From Seongchinamella sediminis (GTDB lineage: Bacteria > Pseudomonadota > Gammaproteobacteria > Pseudomonadales > Halieaceae), in assembly GCF_003457605.1 (NCBI RefSeq), contig NZ_QRAN01000002.1, positions 285,970 to 349,969 on the forward strand: a stretch of 64,000 nt of DNA. The letters are read 5' to 3'. The notes below the pieces were generated by a model, which worked only from the letters and a program-made list of their open reading frames with translations, ran no database searches and was not told the DNA's origin. The position numbers and the translations under genes were made by a program. Positions 9,034-18,460 of the stretch are shown here, one piece after another; within the stretch, counting starts at the first letter, position 1, and each line of letters opens with the position of its first letter.

Positions 9034-10194
9034 CTAGGGCTCCAGCCGAATCAGGCGGGAGCGGTCAGCGAGGGCGTACACCAGGCCGTCGGGACCCACC
9101 TGCACATCCCGGATGCGCATACCGAGATTACCCAACAGCCGGGTTTCCCGTCCGATCGAGCCGTCAGCAGCCACTTCGAGGCGGTTGATACGGGTCATTT
9201 TCATACTGGAGACCAGCAGCGAGTCCTGCCAATCGGGGTAGGTTTCCCGGGTATAGAAATCGATGCCGCCGGTCGCCAGCGAGGGTGTGTAGTAAATCAG
9301 CGGCTGCTCCATGCCCGGCTTGTGGGTACCCTCACCAATTTTGCCGCCGCCGTATTCCTCACCGTAGGTGATCACCGGCCAGCCGTAGTTCGCACCGGGC
9401 TTGAGGATGTTGATTTCGTCGCCCCCCTGGGGACCGTGCTCCGCCACCCAGATCTGCCCGCTATGGGGGTGGCGGGCGATGCCCTGGGGATTGCGGTGGC
9501 CATAGCTGTAGATTTCCGCCAGCGCCCCCGGCTTGCCGACAAAGGGGTTGTCCGCCGGAATGGCGCCGTGCTCGGTCAGGCGCAGTACCTTGCCGCTGTG
9601 ATCCAGCAGGTCCTGGGCCGGCGCCCGCCGGCCGCGGTCGCCCACGGTGATATACAGGTAGCCGGCATCCAGTAACAGCCGCGAGCCAAAATGACGGCGC
9701 TGGGGATAGGCGGGTTTGGCGGTGAACAGGTCCTGCCGATCGACCAGTCTGTCTCCCTGCAGGCGGGCGCGGCTGACCCGCGTGGTCAAGCCACTGTCAA
9801 TCGCCACGCTGTAGCTGAAATACACCCACTGGTTGCGCGCGAAATCGGGATGCACCAGCACGTCCAGCAGCCCCCCCTGTCCCTCGTTGGCCACCGGCGG
9901 CAGCCCGCTGATATCGCGCGTGGTCCAGCTGCCGGGAGTCACCAGCTTCATCACTCCCGGTTTTTCCGTCAGCAGGATGCGGCCGTCGGGCAGGAAGTCC
10001 ATGCCCCAGGGTTCCTGCAACCATTCCAGCAGGGTCACCACACGAATTTCAGTTTTCTCGCCGGGGCCGCTGGCACTGGCATCGTTTTCCCGCAGTGGTT
10101 CTATCTGGGCGGGGCCGGGATCGGCGAGGCTGCAACTGGCAAGCAGGAGAACAGCAGCGCTGAGCAGCGCCGCCGCGGAAGCGTTCAGGGTCAT
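9034..10194 (-). CDS. PQQ-dependent aldose sugar dehydrogenase-like lipoprotein
   Basis: 386 aa. The N-terminus is a lipoprotein signal ending in a lipobox (LLLASC, Cys about 21), so the protein should be periplasmic and lipid-anchored. The rest matches the soluble glucose/sorbosone dehydrogenase beta-propeller (YliI/Asd type): WGMDFLPDGRILLTEK, HFGSRLLLD, YITVGDRG, YSYGHRNPQG, VAEHGPQGGDEIN. These enzymes oxidise aldoses with PQQ and Ca2+ and pass electrons to the respiratory chain. No PQQ synthesis genes lie in the window, so the cofactor source is unknown. It leads the minus-strand run into the nuclease and helicase genes. Confidence 0.9.
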   Translation of the reverse strand: MTLNASAAALLSAAVLLLASCSLADPGPAQIEPLRENDASASGPGEKTEIRVVTLLEWLQEPWGMDFLPDGRILLTEKPGVMKLVTPGSWTTRDISGLPPVANEGQGGLLDVLVHPDFARNQWVYFSYSVAIDSGLTTRVSRARLQGDRLVDRQDLFTAKPAYPQRRHFGSRLLLDAGYLYITVGDRGRRAPAQDLLDHSGKVLRLTEHGAIPADNPFVGKPGALAEIYSYGHRNPQGIARHPHSGQIWVAEHGPQGGDEINILKPGANYGWPVITYGEEYGGGKIGEGTHKPGMEQPLIYYTPSLATGGIDFYTRETYPDWQDSLLVSSMKMTRINRLEVAADGSIGRETRLLGNLGMRIRDVQVGPDGLVYALADRSRLIRLEP

Positions 10195-10374
10195 TCTGGC
10201 TCAGGCATATCGGTGCAAAAGACCCCGCCATATTACGCCATCATGGCCCCCCTGTCAGATAGACAAAAGCTGTGCCCTGTACCACCGGCGCGAATTGAGG
10301 CATTCTGGCAGTCATTCATTCGATTCGGCTGGAACAGCCGGTAACGGCGTGGTGTGAGAGAAAGTCCTAACAAA

Positions 10375-11826
10375 ATGACCCCCCTGCAGGCCTTTACCCC
10401 CATCGTCTTCCTGGTACTGATGCTGGCCTGTTCGGTCTACCTGTTCGGCCCGGACTCCTCCTACGGTGCCAACCAGATCGCGCTGATACTGGCTACCTGT
10501 ATCGCGGCCCTGGTGGCCCGCCGCAGCGGCATTAGCTGGCAGCAGGCCCAGGAGGGCATTGTCCACGGCATTGGCGTGGGCCTGGGGCCTACCCTGATCC
10601 TGCTCAGCGTGGGCATGCTCATCGGTACCTGGATCCTGTGCGGCACGGTGCCGGCGATGATTTACTACGGTGTGCAGATACTGGACCCGGGCATCTTCTA
10701 CGCCGCCAGCGCGGTCATTTGCGCGATTGTCGCGGTGAGCATAGGCAGCTCCTGGACCGTTGCCGGGACCCTGGGCATCGGCCTCATGGGTATCGCCGGC
10801 AGTTTCGACCTGTCGCCGGCTATCACCGCCGGCGCCATTATTTCCGGTGCCTACTTCGGCGATAAACTGTCACCCATGTCCGACACCACCAACCTGGCAT
10901 CGGCAGCCACCGGGGTGGACCTGTTTGACCATATTCGCCACATGCTGTGGACCACTATCCCCAGCTTCGCCATTACCCTGCTGATATTCGCCCTGATAGG
11001 CAGTCCCGCTGGCGCAACGCCGGAACAGATCCAGCGGCTGCAGCAGTCATTGAGCAGCGAGTTCAGCATTGGCCTGCACCTGCTGTTACCGCTGGTACTG
11101 ATGCTGTGGCTGGTGTTCAAGCGGTTTCCGGCATTGCCCTCGATTGTCATCAGCGCCCTGGCGGGCGCCCTGTTCGCTGTCATTTTCCAGCCTGAACAGG
11201 TACAGAAACTGGCGGGAGACAGCAGCAGCCTGGCGGCAGGTTTTGTACTGCTCAAGGGGGTCTGGATTGCCCTGTTCGACGGTTACCAGTCCAACAGCGG
11301 CAATGAATTTCTCGACGCCTTGCTGAGCAAGGGCGGCATGAGCTCCATGCTCAATACCGTGTGGCTTATCATCAGCGCCCTTGGCTTCGGCGGCGTACTC
11401 GAGCGCACCGGCATTCTCGCCTACCTGCTGGGACTGGCGTTGCGCGGCGTCAAGAGTGTCGGCTCGCTGATCGTGACCACCGTGTTCACCTGTATCGGCA
11501 CCAATATTCTCGCCGCCGACCAGTTCATCGCCGTGGCGTTGCCGGGGCGCATGTTCAGGGACGCCTATACCGACAAGGACCTGTCGCGACTGAACCTGTC
11601 CCGCACCCTGGAGGACTCCGCCACCCTGACCTCGGCACTCATTCCCTGGAACACCTGTGGCGCCTATATGTCGGCCACCCTGGGGGTCGCCACTTTAAGC
11701 TACGCGCCCTACGCGTTCTTCAACCTGCTGTGCCCGTTGATCGCAATCCTCTACGGCTTCCTGCACTTCGCCCTGAAACCCGCCGCCTACGACCTGCAGG
11801 CAGGCGCCGCGGTGACCGAACCATGA
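10375..11826 (+). CDS. nhaC: NhaC-family Na+/H+ antiporter
   Basis: 483 aa from the ATG at 10375; a GTG at 10354 in frame is less likely because MTPLQAFTP reads as the natural start. It is strongly hydrophobic with 10 or more predicted membrane helices. Family hallmarks include SSWTVAGTLGIGLMGIA, AGAIISGAYFGDKLSPMSD and TNLASAATG, which are specific for NhaC. It exchanges Na+ for H+ at the inner membrane, as suits a marine habitat. The stop codon overlaps the start of the thioesterase gene (ATGA), so the two genes form one transcript. Confidence 0.92.
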   Translation: MTPLQAFTPIVFLVLMLACSVYLFGPDSSYGANQIALILATCIAALVARRSGISWQQAQEGIVHGIGVGLGPTLILLSVGMLIGTWILCGTVPAMIYYGVQILDPGIFYAASAVICAIVAVSIGSSWTVAGTLGIGLMGIAGSFDLSPAITAGAIISGAYFGDKLSPMSDTTNLASAATGVDLFDHIRHMLWTTIPSFAITLLIFALIGSPAGATPEQIQRLQQSLSSEFSIGLHLLLPLVLMLWLVFKRFPALPSIVISALAGALFAVIFQPEQVQKLAGDSSSLAAGFVLLKGVWIALFDGYQSNSGNEFLDALLSKGGMSSMLNTVWLIISALGFGGVLERTGILAYLLGLALRGVKSVGSLIVTTVFTCIGTNILAADQFIAVALPGRMFRDAYTDKDLSRLNLSRTLEDSATLTSALIPWNTCGAYMSATLGVATLSYAPYAFFNLLCPLIAILYGFLHFALKPAAYDLQAGAAVTEP

Positions 11827-12293
11827 GCGGCGCCCAGATCAACTGGGACTATCCACAGCCCTTCAGCCTGACCATGCGGGTAGCGGCCGACGATATCGAC
11901 GGCCTGCAACACACCAACAACACGGTTTACGTCAAGTGGTGTGAGCAGGTGGCCTGGGCGCACTCGGTATCGCTGGGCCTGGACCTGGACGCCTACCGCC
12001 GGCTGGACCGGGCGATGGCCATTACCCGCAGTGAGTTTCACTACCTGCAGGCCTCCCGCGAGGGCGACGAGCTGGTCGCCGGCACCTGGATTGTCAACTG
12101 GGACCAGCGGCTGACCATGCAGCGCCGCTTCCAGCTGGTGCGGGTCAGTGACGGCGTCACCCTGCTGCGGGGAGGCATGCTGTTCGCCTGCATCGAAATT
12201 TCCAGCGGCCGGCCGCGGCGCCTGCCCCCGAAGTTTGTGGCAGGTTACAGCGGGGCTGTACTGGGGCTGGGCGACGACGAGCTGGTGCGGTAG
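11823..12293 (+). CDS. Acyl-CoA thioesterase, hotdog fold (YbgC/4-hydroxybenzoyl-CoA type)
   Basis: 156 aa. The sequence LTMRVAADDIDGLQHTNNTVYVKWCEQVAW is the typical N-terminal helix and loop of the 4HBT hotdog family; the usual catalytic D-x-x-x-H-x-N pattern appears as D-D-I-D-G-L-Q-H-T-N. It would hydrolyse a short acyl-CoA or related thioester in the cytoplasm; the substrate cannot be told. The ATG overlaps the nhaC stop by 4 bases. It converges on epmA with a 17-base gap and no obvious terminator. Confidence 0.85.
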   Translation: MSGAQINWDYPQPFSLTMRVAADDIDGLQHTNNTVYVKWCEQVAWAHSVSLGLDLDAYRRLDRAMAITRSEFHYLQASREGDELVAGTWIVNWDQRLTMQRRFQLVRVSDGVTLLRGGMLFACIEISSGRPRRLPPKFVAGYSGAVLGLGDDELVR

Positions 12294-12310
12294 GCCTGTC
12301 GCACTCAGCG

Positions 12311-13264
12311 CTAGCAGCGCTGCCAGTCAAACGCCAGAACCTGGCGTATATCGGTTTGCCCGTCTGCCAGCATCAGCAGGCGGTCCACCCCCAGCGCCAC
12401 CCCGGAACAGGCAGGCATTCCCGCGGCCAGCGCTGCCAGCAGCCTTTCATCCAGCGGCCGCTGCGGCTGCCCGCGACGACGACGGCGTTCGTTGTCGGCC
12501 AGGAAACGCCGCCGCTGCTCGCCGGCATCGGTGAGTTCGCAGTAACCGTTGGCAATTTCCAGGCCGTCCACGTAGAGCTCGAAGCGCTGGGCCACCAGCT
12601 GGCCGTCTTTTTCCTCCACCCGGGAGAGGGCTGCCTGGCTGGCCGGGTAGTCGTAGACAAAGCAGAGGCCCCGGTCGGCGAGAGCCGGCTCCACCAGGTG
12701 ACTCATCAGCAGGTCCAGCCACATGTCACGATCGCCGCTGAGTGCGCCGACGTCCAGGGAGGCCCTGGCCCGCTGCTGTAACTGGTCCAGGCTGGCGGTC
12801 AGCGGATCCAGGCCCAGCTCGGCGCTGAACAGCTCACGGTAGGCGTGATACTCCACCGGTCTGGGCCCCAGGCAGTGAATAACCAGTGCCGCCACCTCCG
12901 CCATCAACTGGTGGTGATCCAGCCCGGGGCGGTACCACTCCAGCAGGCTGAATTCGGGATTGTGGCGGGAACCCGCCTCGCCGTCGCGAAAGGCTTTGGC
13001 CAGCTGGTAAATGGGGCCGCTGCCGGCGGCCAGCAGCCGCTTCATGGCGTACTCGGGCGAGGTTTGCAGGTAGCGGGGGGCCGGGAGGGAGTCACCACGG
13101 TCGACCATCAGCGCTTCGATGGCAGGATCGGTGACCCCACTGCTGCACAGCAGGGGGGTCTCCACTTCCAGCACGTTACGGCCGGCGAAAAATCCCCGAA
13201 TCCGGGCCAATAACTCCGCCCGGGCCCGCAGCGCCGCGAGCGTTGCCGAGGGCTGCCAGTTCAC
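12311..13264 (-). CDS. epmA: EF-P--(R)-beta-lysine ligase
   Basis: 317 aa. It is a short class II lysyl-tRNA-synthetase-like protein without the anticodon-binding domain (EpmA/PoxA/GenX). Class II motifs are visible: VLEVETPLL (motif 1 region), FRDGEAGSRHNPEF (motif 2) and ALGVDRLLML (motif 3). It attaches beta-lysine to Lys34 of elongation factor P, and efp lies immediately upstream with 5 bases between, so enzyme and substrate share an operon. EpmB, the lysine 2,3-aminomutase that makes beta-lysine, is not in the window. Confidence 0.95.
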   Translation of the reverse strand: MNWQPSATLAALRARAELLARIRGFFAGRNVLEVETPLLCSSGVTDPAIEALMVDRGDSLPAPRYLQTSPEYAMKRLLAAGSGPIYQLAKAFRDGEAGSRHNPEFSLLEWYRPGLDHHQLMAEVAALVIHCLGPRPVEYHAYRELFSAELGLDPLTASLDQLQQRARASLDVGALSGDRDMWLDLLMSHLVEPALADRGLCFVYDYPASQAALSRVEEKDGQLVAQRFELYVDGLEIANGYCELTDAGEQRRRFLADNERRRRRGQPQRPLDERLLAALAAGMPACSGVALGVDRLLMLADGQTDIRQVLAFDWQRC

Positions 13265-13269
13265 CGGGA

Positions 13270-13842
13270 TCAGGACTTGCTGGCGCGACCCTGGTATTCA
13301 CCGGTGCGGGTGTCGACGCGTACGACCTCACCCTCGCTGAGGAACAGCGGCACTTTCACCACGGCCCCGGTGCTGAGGGTGGCGGGCTTGTTGCCGCCCT
13401 GGGCGGTGTCACCCTTGAGGCCCGGGTCGGTCTCGGTAATTTCCAGCTCGACGAAATTCGGCGGCGCAACAGACAGCGGGCTGCCGTTGTAAAGAGTCAC
13501 TTCGCAGCGCTCCTGCTCCTTTAGCCACAGGTGCGCATCGCCCACCGCCTTGGCATCGGCCTGGTACTGCTCAAAGGTGTCCGGTTCCATGAAATACCAG
13601 AACTCGCCATCGGTGTAGAGATACTCCATGGTCCGGTCCATCACGTCGGCGCCTTCCAGCGACTCACCGGACTTGAAGGTACGCTCCCATACCCTGCCGG
13701 TATTGAGGTTGCGCAGTTTCACGCGATTGAAGGCCTGGCCCTTGCCGGGCTTGACGAATTCGTTGTCGAGGATGCTGCAAGGTTCGCCGTCGAGCATGAC
13801 CTTGAGGCCGGAGCGGAATTCGTTGGTTGAGTAGTTCGCCAT
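13270..13842 (-). CDS. efp: Elongation factor P
   Basis: 190 aa from the ATG at 13842 ([12 protein letters not shown]); an in-frame upstream extension lacks conservation. It is a three-domain, tRNA-shaped factor that enters the ribosome E site and relieves stalling at polyproline stretches. The modified residue is in place: Lys34 in the loop VKPGKGQA. The C-terminal OB domain ends with [13 protein letters not shown]. It is co-transcribed with epmA, whose product modifies it. Confidence 0.97.
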   Translation of the reverse strand: MANYSTNEFRSGLKVMLDGEPCSILDNEFVKPGKGQAFNRVKLRNLNTGRVWERTFKSGESLEGADVMDRTMEYLYTDGEFWYFMEPDTFEQYQADAKAVGDAHLWLKEQERCEVTLYNGSPLSVAPPNFVELEITETDPGLKGDTAQGGNKPATLSTGAVVKVPLFLSEGEVVRVDTRTGEYQGRASKS

Positions 13843-13996
13843 GGTGCTACCGTTTGATCCGAGTGCTGAAAAGGGCGCTAATGATACCGCAGGGGAGCAC
13901 AATTGGGGAGTTCGGGATTATTGCCGCTGGTCGCTAGCGCTGCAAATAAGCTAATCTTTGGGCAAGGCACCTGGACATAAGGCAGGGACCGGCGAG

Positions 13997-15835
13997 ATGA
14001 ACACTGAAGCGCCGCTAAAACTAACATTTCCACGGCAGGACCTGGCACAGTTCAGTCTGTTCCGCGCTGATGAGACCGGCGCCAGCACCTGGGCGAGCGA
14101 GTTGCCGGTGGCAAACCCGCGCAGCGTTGCGCAGCAACTGCTGCAGGCGGTGAGTGAACTCAATCGCCACCCGCTGGCACCGGAGCCGCGCTACCGGATT
14201 CTCGAGGCGCTGGCCGACAGGGTGCAGGTCACGCTGACCAACCTCACCCGCCGTTTTCTCAACCAGCCCCTGATCATGCCGGAGGAACCGCGGCAACTGG
14301 CGGAGCTGACCAGCGAGTTACAGGGGCAGCTGGCGACCGCCTATTCGCTGGTCGCGGTAGAGACCCTGCAGCACCATGACCAGATACGGCAGAGCAACCC
14401 CGCGCGCCTGGTCTGCGAATCCATCCAGCGTGCGCTGTATCACGCCGGGCACACTATCCTGCTGACCTTCCAGCTTTACCACCCGGTAACCCTGGGAGGC
14501 TGGCTCACCCTGCACCAGCTGTACGCCCTGGCCGAGCGCCAGGGCCTGGCCAACCTGCCGGTCAGCGATGTGGAAGGCCGGGCCACCAGCGTCAGCGCCA
14601 CCTACCTGCAGGCCCTGCTGCTGGGCTGCTGCAAGCCCAACCAGCTGCGCCAGTCCGACCTGGCGGTGATTTACGCCGCCCTGGGGGAGTGGCAGGAGCA
14701 TCTCAGAATCGGTCCGGCTGGCAGTTTTGAGGGACTGTTCATGGTCGACCTGGCGTCCGACCAGCCGCCCCTGTACAGCTCCCTCTGCGGCAGCGCCAGT
14801 ACCAGCCAGTGCCGGCAACTTGGCACCGCGCCACTGGTCACCTACCTGAAACAGCTCAAGCAACTGGACGATGCCCAGGGTAAACCGGGGATAAAGCTGG
14901 AGTGCGGCCTGGCCCTGCCGTCCAATATGCTCAGCCACCTCATTGACGCCCTGGGCAGCATGAGCATGCGCAACTTTTCCCGGGTAAAAATCAGCGCGCC
15001 GCTGTCAGTCAGCGTCGGTCTGGGTGCTGCCCATGTGCATGCCAGCGGGGAACGAAGTTTTTCCCAGCTACTTTATGGCGATGAGTATATTCCCCCGCCC
15101 CGCGAGAGGGTCGGCGGCAACCCCTTTATCCGCGGCGAGGAAGACAAACGCGACGCCTGGAGCTCCGCCAACCCCGAGGAAGATTACGTCCGCGACAGCG
15201 CCGGCAACGCGCAGGAGGCCGACCTGGCCCATCGGGTGGAGCTGGATGACTACACCCGGCGCGCGATCGAGGACGACATACCCAACATACCACCGGAACC
15301 GGAGGTGGCGACTTACCAGATGCGGCTGACCAATATCAGCCCCGGGGGTTACTGCCTGGACTGGAACAACACGCCGCCGGAAGAGGTGCGGGCAGGTAAC
15401 ATCGCCTGTGTGCGGGAGGAGCGGGACGAGCACTGGTCCATCGCCGTTATCCGCTGGGTGAGCGCACTGCAGGATGCCCACACCCTGGTGGGACTGGAAC
15501 TGCTCAGCCCGCGGGCCCGTGCCTATGGCGCCCTGGTACACAAGAAAACCGGTACGCCTTCAGTGCCACAGCGTGTGCTGCTGCTGCCCGAGATCCCGCT
15601 GGTGGGCCAGCCCCAGACCCTGATAACACCGCGGGCGGGGTTCCGCGAACGGCAGAAAGTCTCGCTGCTGCGCAAGGGAGAGCGATTCCTGGTGCAGCTT
15701 ACTCACCAGGTTTCAGCCACGGCCAGCTATGCCCAGTTCGATTTTCGCTACATCAAACAGCTGGATGAAGTGCTCGCCGAGGGCACCAGCGGGCCACAGC
15801 ACAGCGCCTACGATTCAGTGTGGAGCAATATCTAG
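13997..15835 (+). CDS. Large PilZ-like protein of unknown function
   Basis: 612 aa from the ATG at 13997 (MNTEAPLKLTFP), with AGGGA 11 bases before. No signal peptide or membrane segment is seen. The N-terminal 440 residues are helical and not assigned to a known family. Residues about 450-530 look like a PilZ domain (MRLTNISPGGYCLDW, then VGLELLSPRARAYG), with the NxSxxG half of the c-di-GMP motif but without a clear RxxxR, so ligand binding is doubtful. A large protein also lies beside efp in Pseudomonas, as I recall. The 3' end overlaps serB by 21 bases in convergent orientation. Confidence 0.6.
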   Translation: MNTEAPLKLTFPRQDLAQFSLFRADETGASTWASELPVANPRSVAQQLLQAVSELNRHPLAPEPRYRILEALADRVQVTLTNLTRRFLNQPLIMPEEPRQLAELTSELQGQLATAYSLVAVETLQHHDQIRQSNPARLVCESIQRALYHAGHTILLTFQLYHPVTLGGWLTLHQLYALAERQGLANLPVSDVEGRATSVSATYLQALLLGCCKPNQLRQSDLAVIYAALGEWQEHLRIGPAGSFEGLFMVDLASDQPPLYSSLCGSASTSQCRQLGTAPLVTYLKQLKQLDDAQGKPGIKLECGLALPSNMLSHLIDALGSMSMRNFSRVKISAPLSVSVGLGAAHVHASGERSFSQLLYGDEYIPPPRERVGGNPFIRGEEDKRDAWSSANPEEDYVRDSAGNAQEADLAHRVELDDYTRRAIEDDIPNIPPEPEVATYQMRLTNISPGGYCLDWNNTPPEEVRAGNIACVREERDEHWSIAVIRWVSALQDAHTLVGLELLSPRARAYGALVHKKTGTPSVPQRVLLLPEIPLVGQPQTLITPRAGFRERQKVSLLRKGERFLVQLTHQVSATASYAQFDFRYIKQLDEVLAEGTSGPQHSAYDSVWSNI

Positions 15836-17059
15836 GGCCGCGGCACCCCGCTGCTGATCGCGGTCACTGAAACCCAGCAGATACAGAATCGCGTCCAGAC
15901 CCAGGGTGGAGATGGATTGTTCCGCCGACTGCTTGACCAGCGGCTTGGCCCGGAAGGCAATACCGAGGCCGGCAGCGCTGAGCATGGGCAGGTCATTGGC
16001 ACCGTCACCCACCGCGATCACCTGCTGCAGGTCTATACCCTCGTCGTCTGCCAGTTGTCGCAGCAGTTGCGCCTTGCGTTCGCCATCAACAATGATTCCG
16101 GTGACCCTGCCGGTAACCCGGCCGTGCTCGATGTCCAGTTCGTTGGCGTGGACGTAATCCATCCCCAGCCGCTGCTGCAGGTAATGGGCGAAGTAGGTGA
16201 AGCCGCCGGAAAGAATGGCGGTCTTGTAACCCAGGGTGCGCAGGGTCGCGATCAGGTGCTCGGCTCCCTCGGTAATCCGGAGTTGGCCGGCGACTTCGGC
16301 CAGCACAGTTTCCTCCAGGCCCTGCAACAACGCCACCCGCTCGCGGAAGCTCTCGGCAAAATCCAGCTCTCCGCGCATGGCGCGCTCGGTGATGGCGCTG
16401 ACCTGCTCACCGACGCCGGCCCTGGCGGCGAGCTCATCTATGACTTCCGCCTCGATCAGGGTGGAATCCATATCGAAGGCCACCAGCCGGCGGTTGCGAC
16501 GGAACACGTTGTCCTGCTGGAAGGCCAGGTCGACCTCCAGGGCGCCGGCGACCTCCATCAGGTCGCGGCGGAAAGTGGATGAATCCGGCAACGGCCCCCG
16601 CACCGAAAACTCGACACAGGCTTTGGAGAACGCCGGCAACTCGCCCAGCGGAATCCTGCCGGATAGCCGGTTAATGCCGTCGATATTCAGCCCATGGGCA
16701 GAGACCACCTCGCTGACCCGGGCCAGCTGGTCGGCGGTTATCTTCCTGGCCAGCAGGGTAATGATATAGCGGGCCCGGCCCTGGGCATCGACCCAGGCTC
16801 CATAGCTGTCGCTGCTGATGTCACTGATTCGCGCCCGCATGCCCTGCGCCGCGGCACAGGCCTGGACATCGGCGATCACCTGCTCCCGGGGGCAGGGATC
16901 CGGCAGCTCCGCCAGCACCCCCATGGACAGCGTGGCGTGGATCACCGCCTGACCGATATCGAGGATATTGACCTCGTGGCCCGCCAGTATTGCGGTAATG
17001 CGGGCGGTGACTCCGGGATGATCCTCTCCGGAGAGGGTAATCAGCAGTATCTGGCTCAC
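15815..17059 (-). CDS. serB: Phosphoserine phosphatase
   Basis: 414 aa. The start is GTG at 17059 (MSQILLITLSGEDHPGV). Two ACT-type regulatory segments fill the first 190 residues, as in Pseudomonas/Mycobacterium SerB. The HAD domain follows: nucleophile motif AFDMDSTLIEAEVIDELA, Ser loop ILSGGFTYF, and GVGDGANDLPML for Mg2+. It catalyses the last step of serine synthesis. Gene order resembles E. coli, where serB stands back to back with ytjB: here a membrane protein of that type starts 118 bases away on the other strand. Confidence 0.96.
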   Translation of the reverse strand: MSQILLITLSGEDHPGVTARITAILAGHEVNILDIGQAVIHATLSMGVLAELPDPCPREQVIADVQACAAAQGMRARISDISSDSYGAWVDAQGRARYIITLLARKITADQLARVSEVVSAHGLNIDGINRLSGRIPLGELPAFSKACVEFSVRGPLPDSSTFRRDLMEVAGALEVDLAFQQDNVFRRNRRLVAFDMDSTLIEAEVIDELAARAGVGEQVSAITERAMRGELDFAESFRERVALLQGLEETVLAEVAGQLRITEGAEHLIATLRTLGYKTAILSGGFTYFAHYLQQRLGMDYVHANELDIEHGRVTGRVTGIIVDGERKAQLLRQLADDEGIDLQQVIAVGDGANDLPMLSAAGLGIAFRAKPLVKQSAEQSISTLGLDAILYLLGFSDRDQQRGAAALDIAPH

Positions 17060-17177
17060 GGGCGATCCGGCAGCTAGGTAAAGGGGCCGCCATTCTACCG
17101 TTGGAAGGGGTATAAAAACACCCGCTGCCAGCCTGACTGGTTTATACTGGCCCTCGTTTCCGCAGTGACACAAGAAC

Positions 17178-18428
17178 GTGCCCGAACGCTTCAACAACGC
17201 CCCCCTGAGTCAACAGATCGCCACCCTCGCGGCCGCCCTGTGCCTGCTGGTCAGCCTGGCGCTGGTCATTCTCGGCGCCATTTCCAGCCGCCACCTGCAA
17301 CAGCAACAACAGCTCGAGTTTGGCAACGCCCTGGCACACCAGGTCGCCAGGCGGGTCAGTGTGGCACTGGAGGCCGGTGACCTGTTAAGCATCACCGCTT
17401 CGCTGCAGCGCTTCGTCGAAACCTCCCCGGCCGAGCAGATTGCCATCTTTGATGTCGAGGGCAAGGTGCTCGGCGAAGCCGGCGAGGCCAGCGGCAGCAG
17501 TGATCAGGCCTACCGCGCCCCGGTGCTGATCGAAGCTGACGTGGCGGGCGAAGCGCGGGTCACGGTGAATTCAGACGCCGCCGTCGCCGCCCACCAGCGT
17601 TTCGTTCTCAGCCTGCTGGGACTGGCGGTGCTGCTGAGCCTGGCGGTCTACGGCGCCGGCCTGCAACTGGGCAAGCGGCTTGGCTCGCGCATCGGCAAGC
17701 TGTCACGCGCCCTGGCGCTGGAGGACAAAGACAGCGGAACAGCCACCGGCAACGAACTGGCGCTACTGGAATCCCGGGCCGCGGCCCTGCCCATGGACCT
17801 GCTGCGGACCCGCAACGACACCGAAGCGCGGGAAGAGAACTATCGTTCCACCGCGGTGCTGTACCTGCACCTGGAGAGCCTGGTGGACTACGTCGACACC
17901 CTGGACGACCAGTCACTGCATCGTTACACCGACCGCCTGCACCAGGTAGTGTATGCATCCGCCGGATTTTATGGTGGGGAACTCCAGGTATCCCGCCAGT
18001 TTGCCCTGGCGGTATATTTCAGCGGCCCCAACAAGGCCGGCAGCGCCGCCTTCCGCGCCGCTTCCAGCGCCTGGCTGGTGCAGGCGGTCAGTCGCGAGCT
18101 GGAAAAAACCATGCCCCTGTCGATGAAAATTTCCATGGCCATGTCCGAGAGCGAACTCGGCGTGGGGGACGGCAAGGACATTTACCCGGGCCTGTACATG
18201 CAGCACACCCTGGACGAATTACAGGCGGTGTGCACCAGCAAGCCGCCGAAACTGCTGCTGGCGCCCGCGGTACTGGACGACACGGATATTGCCGGACGCC
18301 TGCAACTGCAGGACACGGAAGTGCAGGACTACGCCATGCTGGAAAGTTTCGCCGGGCCCTACCAGGACCTGCTGGAACGCCAGCTGCAACTGATCATGAA
18401 GCGGCTGACAGACCCGGCGCTGATCTAG
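17178..18428 (+). CDS. YtjB/AhpA-type membrane protein
   Basis: 416 aa starting at GTG 17178. An N-terminal membrane helix (residues about 18-38), a periplasmic segment of about 100 residues, a second helix (about 135-155) and a 260-residue cytoplasmic part are predicted; HLESLVDYVDTL and the following part suggest a nucleotide-cyclase-like fold, but no catalytic motif is visible. Position back to back with serB matches the ytjB/smp neighbourhood of enterics and the homologous pair in pseudomonads. TTTATACTGG shortly before the gene may hold its -10 element. Function is not established. Confidence 0.7.
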   Translation: MPERFNNAPLSQQIATLAAALCLLVSLALVILGAISSRHLQQQQQLEFGNALAHQVARRVSVALEAGDLLSITASLQRFVETSPAEQIAIFDVEGKVLGEAGEASGSSDQAYRAPVLIEADVAGEARVTVNSDAAVAAHQRFVLSLLGLAVLLSLAVYGAGLQLGKRLGSRIGKLSRALALEDKDSGTATGNELALLESRAAALPMDLLRTRNDTEAREENYRSTAVLYLHLESLVDYVDTLDDQSLHRYTDRLHQVVYASAGFYGGELQVSRQFALAVYFSGPNKAGSAAFRAASSAWLVQAVSRELEKTMPLSMKISMAMSESELGVGDGKDIYPGLYMQHTLDELQAVCTSKPPKLLLAPAVLDDTDIAGRLQLQDTEVQDYAMLESFAGPYQDLLERQLQLIMKRLTDPALI

Positions 18429-18460
18429 GGCCTGCCCCCACACTGAGCGGGTGGCCCTGC

